From the NCBI GenBank assembly GCA_937925925.1, contig CALANA010000091.1, forward strand, positions 1 through 64,000: a DNA stretch of 64,000 nt. The letters are read 5' to 3'. Origin of the DNA: an uncultured Chloroflexales bacterium (GTDB lineage Bacteria > Chloroflexota > Chloroflexia > Chloroflexales > Chloroflexaceae). Shown here piece by piece: positions 59,236 through 64,000 of the stretch. Made by a program: the position numbers and the translations under genes. Every line of letters begins with the position of its first letter. The stretch's first letter is position 1. The notes below the pieces were generated by a model. That model had not been told where the DNA came from and searched no databases. It worked only from the letters and a program-made list of their open reading frames with translations.

Positions 59236-60510
59236 TTAATGCTCCGGCAATAGTGGGTTGATCGAGCGCTGGATCAGCGCTGGATCTTCAACGAGCTTGC
59301 GACGTATCACTCTCCAATATTCGGGCCTCTCATACCCCAGTTGCCAGATTGCAATCCCGGCCAGATCTAACTCTTGCACCAGATCGAGTTTGGATTCGAG
59401 GCCCTTGTCAGTCATAAACCAGACCTCACGGCTACCCTGCGCCGATTGATACACAAACCAGCTTTCATCAACCGGGCCACGGCTGTTGCGTTCCATCAGG
59501 TTCACCGTCAATCCCTGGGAAGCAATCAGATCCTCGATATCGCTCCAGGGCAGGCCGCGTGCGGTACCACCGGGAGGCCAGTCATAGCCATAGAATGGCA
59601 CCCCAATCACCACTTTGGCCGGATCAACCACAGAGCGTGCATACTGGGCAACTGCCTGTACCCAGTAGAGCGGTGCAACCGGGCCGGGGCCACTACCGCG
59701 CCAGTGATAATCGTAGGTCATAATCCGTAATCGGTCAACATATTGCCCCAGGACTACCCAGTCCTGATAGCCACCCATGCCACCAAAGTCGTTATCTTTG
59801 GCATGGACGGCCACGGTGAGCATCTTGTTATGACTATGCAGTACGTTAGCGAGATCACGAATAAAGATCGAAAAATCTTCGCGCATCGAAGGATCGAGTG
59901 CCTCATAGTCAATGTCGATGCCATCATAGTTACGGGCCAGCACTTCATCCAGAATATTTTGAATATGCCAGGCGCGCAACTGCGGATCAGAGAGTATGTT
60001 TATGACCGACTGAAAATCGGCGATGTTATGAATAGTCGGAATAACAAGAATATTGTTTTCGTGCGCAATCCGCACAAACTCATCATCGCGGGTGCCGATC
60101 AATCGTCCACTGCTATCGGTATGATACCAGAAAGGACTGACCTCATCAATAATATCTTTGTTCGCCTCGAAAGATGCGCGCGCCCCACCGCTGAACGAGG
60201 GGGGGAGCCAGGCGGCCACATAGCGCCCGGTTTTGGGATAGTAGCGACTATCAGGGCGAAATTGAATATCGGTGGTGACGGGCAGGGTGGCTGGCGTGGG
60301 CGTGGGCGTTGTTGCCACGGCCACCGCGTTGGGCGTCGGCTCCGGGGTAGGGCTGGCTGGTCTGGTGGTGGCTCCAATAATCAGAGGGGTTGGCATTTCG
60401 CTGGTCAACAGAAAGGTTTGATAGACCAGCACCCCCGCAACGCCCAGTGCGCTGATGTAGATCAAGGCAAACAAGAGATTGCGCAGATAACGGATAATAC
60501 GATAATTCAT
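59236..60510 (-). CDS. Glycoside hydrolase family 18-like protein
   Basis: YDGIDIDYEALDPSMREDF (DxxDxDxE), MTYDYHWRGSGPGPVAP, GVPFYGYDWP; N-terminal TM anchor. Confidence 0.92.
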   Translation of the reverse strand: MNYRIIRYLRNLLFALIYISALGVAGVLVYQTFLLTSEMPTPLIIGATTRPASPTPEPTPNAVAVATTPTPTPATLPVTTDIQFRPDSRYYPKTGRYVAAWLPPSFSGGARASFEANKDIIDEVSPFWYHTDSSGRLIGTRDDEFVRIAHENNILVIPTIHNIADFQSVINILSDPQLRAWHIQNILDEVLARNYDGIDIDYEALDPSMREDFSIFIRDLANVLHSHNKMLTVAVHAKDNDFGGMGGYQDWVVLGQYVDRLRIMTYDYHWRGSGPGPVAPLYWVQAVAQYARSVVDPAKVVIGVPFYGYDWPPGGTARGLPWSDIEDLIASQGLTVNLMERNSRGPVDESWFVYQSAQGSREVWFMTDKGLESKLDLVQELDLAGIAIWQLGYERPEYWRVIRRKLVEDPALIQRSINPLLPEH

Positions 60511-60512
60511 AC

Positions 60513-60884
60513 TTAATAGGCTCCCAGTTCGCGCAAGCGGTCGTCACTAATGCCAAAAAGATGCGCTATTTCATGAAAAACAGTTCGACGTACCTGGGCA
60601 CGTAGTGCAATACGGCTGGGGAAGTCGTGTTCCAGTGGTTCTTGAAAAAGAATAATGGTATCTGGCAAATGTACGTGGTGAACGCTCCGCCGCGTTAAGG
60701 GTACTCCTTCGTAGAGTCCATAGAGCGTCTGCCAGGGTTTCAGCCCAACCCGTCGTCGATGGTCGGCGGTGGGTCGTGGCTCGATCAGAATCTCAACATT
60801 GGCCAGATAGCGTGCGAATTCGGGTGGCAAGCTATTGATAGCTTCGATCACCAGTTGCTCAAATTCTGTTCTATCCATGGTCAT
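60513..60884 (-). CDS. Zincin-like metallopeptidase (minimal, HExxH)
   Basis: VFHEIAHLFGISDDRLRELG: HExxHxxGxxD. Confidence 0.85.
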   Translation of the reverse strand: MTMDRTEFEQLVIEAINSLPPEFARYLANVEILIEPRPTADHRRRVGLKPWQTLYGLYEGVPLTRRSVHHVHLPDTIILFQEPLEHDFPSRIALRAQVRRTVFHEIAHLFGISDDRLRELGAY

Positions 60885-61027
60885 CAAATGTTCTCTCAAC
60901 TTCCAGGCCATTATACGGGGCTGAGCAAGACGGTGTCAAGCGTTTTCTGGGCTATTTTGCGTTTGAATAGCAATACCTCTACAATAGACCTGGAAAAAGG
61001 CAGGACTCAAGCAGTGAAATAGCGCAA

Positions 61028-61131
61028 TTCTCCATGATGTCGTGAAAAACCGGAGTCTCGTCTTAAGCCTGTAGAGAGCGCTATCCAGGCTCAAGCCATA
61101 GCTCCGGGTTACAATTGAAATAGACTTGCTA
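61028..61131. repeat. Family E element
   Basis: TGTCGTGAAAAACCGGAGTCTCGTC..AATTGAAATAGACTTGCTAT. Confidence 0.55.
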
Positions 61132-61333
61132 TTCCTCTCACGAGACTGCGTCGCGGTGGGGGTGCGGGGGCCGCAGGCCCCCACCCATGTTCCCTTTCTG
61201 GTGCGGCGCGGCAAAGCCACACCGCATCCCTCCACACCCCTCGCAAGGGGGGTGCGGCGGAGGGGCGTTGCATGCAACGCCTCTCCGCCCCGCGACAGCT
61301 CTTTTCAGGGGAAGGTTCGTTGTAGTACTATAG
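61131..61333. repeat. Family C element (GGCGGAGGGGCGTTGCA/TGCAACGCCTCTCCGCC at 61256-61289)
   Basis: Ends CACGAGACTGCG .. TTCGTTGTAGTACTATA. Confidence 0.75.
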
Positions 61334-61364
61334 ACTTTTGTGAGGAGGAGATCCAATAGAAGGT

Positions 61365-62312
61365 ATGACGATACGGCAACTGATTGTATGCATGTTCAGC
61401 TTATGCCTGGTGATCGGTGTGTTGCACTGTAGTGGATGGCGCAGTGGCGCTGGTAATTATGTTGATAATCAGGCGCAACATTCACAACCGGCAATAATGC
61501 TACCCGTACATCTCGGTCGTGTCCAGCCTGTCCAGGCATGGGAGTTGACTGGACACACGCATGTATACCAGGATACCATGTCAGGACCACAGCGCTTTAT
61601 CGCACCCTATGTGCGCCCGGGGTTAGCATCACGTATGGCGGATTTGCGACCGATTATACTCGCAGCGGCAGCACGCCATAATGATCCAGAACAGTCGGGG
61701 ATGAGTGATCGGGAATTTGCAGTGATCATCGCGCTGATCCTGTATAACGAGCATCATGGCTGGCTCGAAGACGATATAACGCTGCTACGGGCATTGAGAC
61801 CGTGGTATGAGCAAGCCCAGGTGCGGGTGAATCGCCAGGGAATTGGCGCAAATTTCAGTGTCTGGCCGACGAATTTACGCCCTTCGGTGGCGCTCGAAAT
61901 TCTGCGGCATGAGGTACCCGTACCTGAACCAACGCGCTTGATTACGGTACCAATCGAGGTGTATGGTAGCCAGATTGTACTCGATGACTATGATTCACAG
62001 CAAGCATTGCTGGCTGCAATTACCGATGAGATTACCCACGATGAGCTGGCGATTGAGTATCTGGCAGCCAATCTGCGGCGGGGGGTCTACCGTGCGCGCT
62101 ACGAGGGTGTTCCAGTAAGCTGGTGGGTATTGGCCGCCTGGCACAATCAAGGCATTGTGCAGCCGATGCAGATATGTACTAACTCGATGGCTGCCACTTA
62201 TGTGCAGCGGGCAGCGGCCTATATGCCCCTCGCACGTCGTCTTATTGCGCAGGAGGGCGCTCTCCGTCTGGCACATTCGAGTAGGGAATATCAGGGGCAG
62301 GCACCACAGTGA
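61365..62312 (+). CDS. Exported protein of unknown function
   Basis: N-terminal hydrophobic signal IRQLIVCMFSLCLVIGVLHC; NEHHGW and VSWWVLAAWHNQG motifs. Confidence 0.75.
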   Translation: MTIRQLIVCMFSLCLVIGVLHCSGWRSGAGNYVDNQAQHSQPAIMLPVHLGRVQPVQAWELTGHTHVYQDTMSGPQRFIAPYVRPGLASRMADLRPIILAAAARHNDPEQSGMSDREFAVIIALILYNEHHGWLEDDITLLRALRPWYEQAQVRVNRQGIGANFSVWPTNLRPSVALEILRHEVPVPEPTRLITVPIEVYGSQIVLDDYDSQQALLAAITDEITHDELAIEYLAANLRRGVYRARYEGVPVSWWVLAAWHNQGIVQPMQICTNSMAATYVQRAAAYMPLARRLIAQEGALRLAHSSREYQGQAPQ

Positions 62313-62411
62313 TACCGGTTGCTGGTGCCAACACTGATTGGTGACGATATTCCGTGCCGCCACAGGCCAAAACGGTTGCCAGATGACCCACTGCATCCAT
62401 TCCATCCCTGG

Positions 62412-62651
62412 CTACGGTGCGTCGCTAGTGTCCAGGTGCGCCTGCACCCGTCCTTCCAGTTCTGTGAGCGTGATGCGCGGAATATAGTCAACACCGATAA
62501 TCATGGCGGGATTATCGTCACAAGCTGCCATACAGTTTAGCTCAACCACACAGAGTTGATCCGCATGGTTCTGCAACAGATCCTGAAGAAAGGCGATCAG
62601 CGCTGGATGCTCGTGCAAACACAGCACACAATAGGTCAATGTCAGGGTCAT
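62412..62651 (-). CDS. Thioredoxin-like [2Fe-2S] protein
   Basis: YCVLC..VVELNCMAACDDNPAMIIGVDYIPRIT (C-x3-C like NuoE-type 2Fe-2S fold). Confidence 0.7.
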   Translation of the reverse strand: MTLTLTYCVLCLHEHPALIAFLQDLLQNHADQLCVVELNCMAACDDNPAMIIGVDYIPRITLTELEGRVQAHLDTSDAP

Positions 62652-62666
62652 GGTAGCATCTCAATT

Positions 62667-63098
62667 CTAGTACACGATGACGGAAATAGTTCCAGGGTTG
62701 TGTCATGCTGAGCGCAGCGCAGCATCGTGCGGAGCGCAGCATCGTGCGCAGCGCGTTGTCATGCTGAGCGAAGCGCAGCATCTTGCGCAGCGCAGCATCG
62801 TGCGGAGCGCAGCATCGTGCGCAGCGCGTTGTCATGCTGAGCGAAGCGCAGCATCTGAGCGCAGCCCGTTGTCATGCTGAGCGAAGCGCAGCATCTTGCG
62901 GGGCGCGTTGTCATGCTGAGCGCAGCGCAGCATCTGAGCGCAGCCCGTTGTCATGCTGAGCGGAGCGAAGCATCTTGCGGGGCGCGTTGTCATGCTGAGC
63001 GCAGCGCAGCATCGTGCGCAGCGCAGCATCTGAGCGCAGCCCTCAGGATGCCCTGCGCTCCGGCGACGCCTCCGCGCAGGATGACCGACAACTAGTAC
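62667..63098. repeat. CATGCTGAGCG(C/A)AGCG palindromic array, second copy
   Basis: Begins CTAGTACACGATGACGGAAATAGTTCC; ends GACAACTAGTAC; many TGTCATGCTGAGCGAAGCGCAGCATC units. Confidence 0.85.
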
Positions 63099-63376
63099 AG
63101 CTTGGCGTAAATATCTCTATAGTTTCGTTCAACTTCCAGCCGATTGGTGTAGACAGGAAACTATGGAGAAACGTAGGCCCGAATATACTAGCTTGATCTT
63201 GTCTTCTGATTAGAACAGTGACACAACGCCATACCTACACCAACCGAAGTGTCATTCACTGTCTATCAGCAAAGCACATGCTTACGTATTATGGCGCTGC
63301 TTGTACGCATTTGTCAAGACTTTGAAAAGGCTTTGAAAATATATTGCATATACTGCTGCATGCACCAGCGCCTGGC

Positions 63377-63492
63377 GTAACCGTTCAGGTGGGGTGGTCA
63401 GGAGGGTCGTTACCCCTCCTGGAGTCTCTTCGGTTGTGCGGGGGCCGCAGGCCCCGCGCCCCCGCCGGCGCAGGTACCACCTGAACGGTTAC
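63377..63492. repeat. Family B element with perfect 16-bp TIR
   Basis: GTAACCGTTCAGGTGG / CCACCTGAACGGTTAC; near-identical to 20665-20781. Confidence 0.9.
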
Positions 63493-63592
63493 GTGCCTGG
63501 CAACCAACCTGCAGGTAAGCGGGAGCTTCCGTGTTGAGGCGGGTTCCGAACCCGCCCGTACGCGGCTCTTGTTCTGCACGCAAGATGCTATA

Positions 63593-64000
63593 ATGGCCAT
63601 GGTGGCAACAGTTGAAGCAAACGTTAGCACAGTGGGGTCATTCTTAGCTATGAACATGCTGACTTCATCGTCACTATCGGTTATACAACCTGGTTGGAGT
63701 GATCGCCTGCGGCTGAGTTATCTAACAGTGAGTGCGTCACAGTCGTCGGTAGTACTTGTCCATGGATGGGGCGCTTTTAAGGAATTGTGGTGGAGTACAA
63801 TGCTCAAGCTGGCACCGTACTACCGGGTGGTTGCTGTGGATTTACCAGCGCATGGCGACTCGCCGCCCGCCTATCGGTTGACAATACGCGGCCTGGCCGA
63901 GTTACTGGCCGATTTTTGTGCGGAACAGGGCTTGGAGCGGATTGCGCTGGTTGGGCATTCGCTGGGTGGGAACATTGCGCTGGAACTGGCGCTGGCGCGC
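63593..64000 (+). CDS. Alpha/beta hydrolase, truncated by window end
   Basis: VVLVHGWGAFKELWW, VVAVDLPAHGDS, IALVGHSLGGNIALELAL; start could be 63593, 63599 or 63650 (same frame). Confidence 0.85.
   Translation, partial: MAMVATVEANVSTVGSFLAMNMLTSSSLSVIQPGWSDRLRLSYLTVSASQSSVVLVHGWGAFKELWWSTMLKLAPYYRVVAVDLPAHGDSPPAYRLTIRGLAELLADFCAEQGLERIALVGHSLGGNIALELALAR

Noticed and set aside
62542-63095. Possible CRISPR array at 62.7-63.1 kb (and 46.3-46.7 kb)
   Set aside because: Units are palindromic, abut one another with no unique spacers of constant length, and no cas genes are present.
1-64000. tRNA, rRNA or intact transposase genes
   Set aside because: None recognised by eye; a tRNAscan/Infernal and ISfinder search would be needed to exclude them formally.

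Overview
The window looks like a Chloroflexota-type chromosome segment; this is an inference from protein style, with no marker gene seen. It carries about 40 confident genes. Most belong to an exopolysaccharide / surface-glycan region (~11.3-33.5 kb, with outliers at 45-48 kb and 50-57.7 kb): many GT2/GT4 glycosyltransferases, a Wzx-like flippase, an O-antigen-ligase/Wzy-like protein, a Wzz-like protein with a degenerate BY-kinase-like partner, an acyltransferase, two GT39-like membrane transferases, GH31 and GH18. Other genes: a PAS-STAS (RsbR-like) protein, a large sensor histidine kinase, a lone CheY-like receiver, an ornithine cyclodeaminase family protein, assimilatory sulfite reductase plus APS reductase (cysI-cysH), an FprA-like ferredoxin reductase, and DUF11/proline-rich surface proteins. 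The most unusual feature is the intergenic DNA. At least five families of short (~100-300 bp) repeats with terminal inverted repeats (TIRs) occupy many of the gaps. In several families a conserved hairpin tip is extended by outer stem arms that differ between copies yet remain complementary within each copy. Two 'catgctgagcg' palindrome arrays share the same boundaries, and one is nested inside another element. A 47-aa, two-helix membrane protein gene absent from the supplied ORF track lies directly downstream of the BY-kinase-like gene. No CRISPR array, rRNA or intact transposase was recognised.
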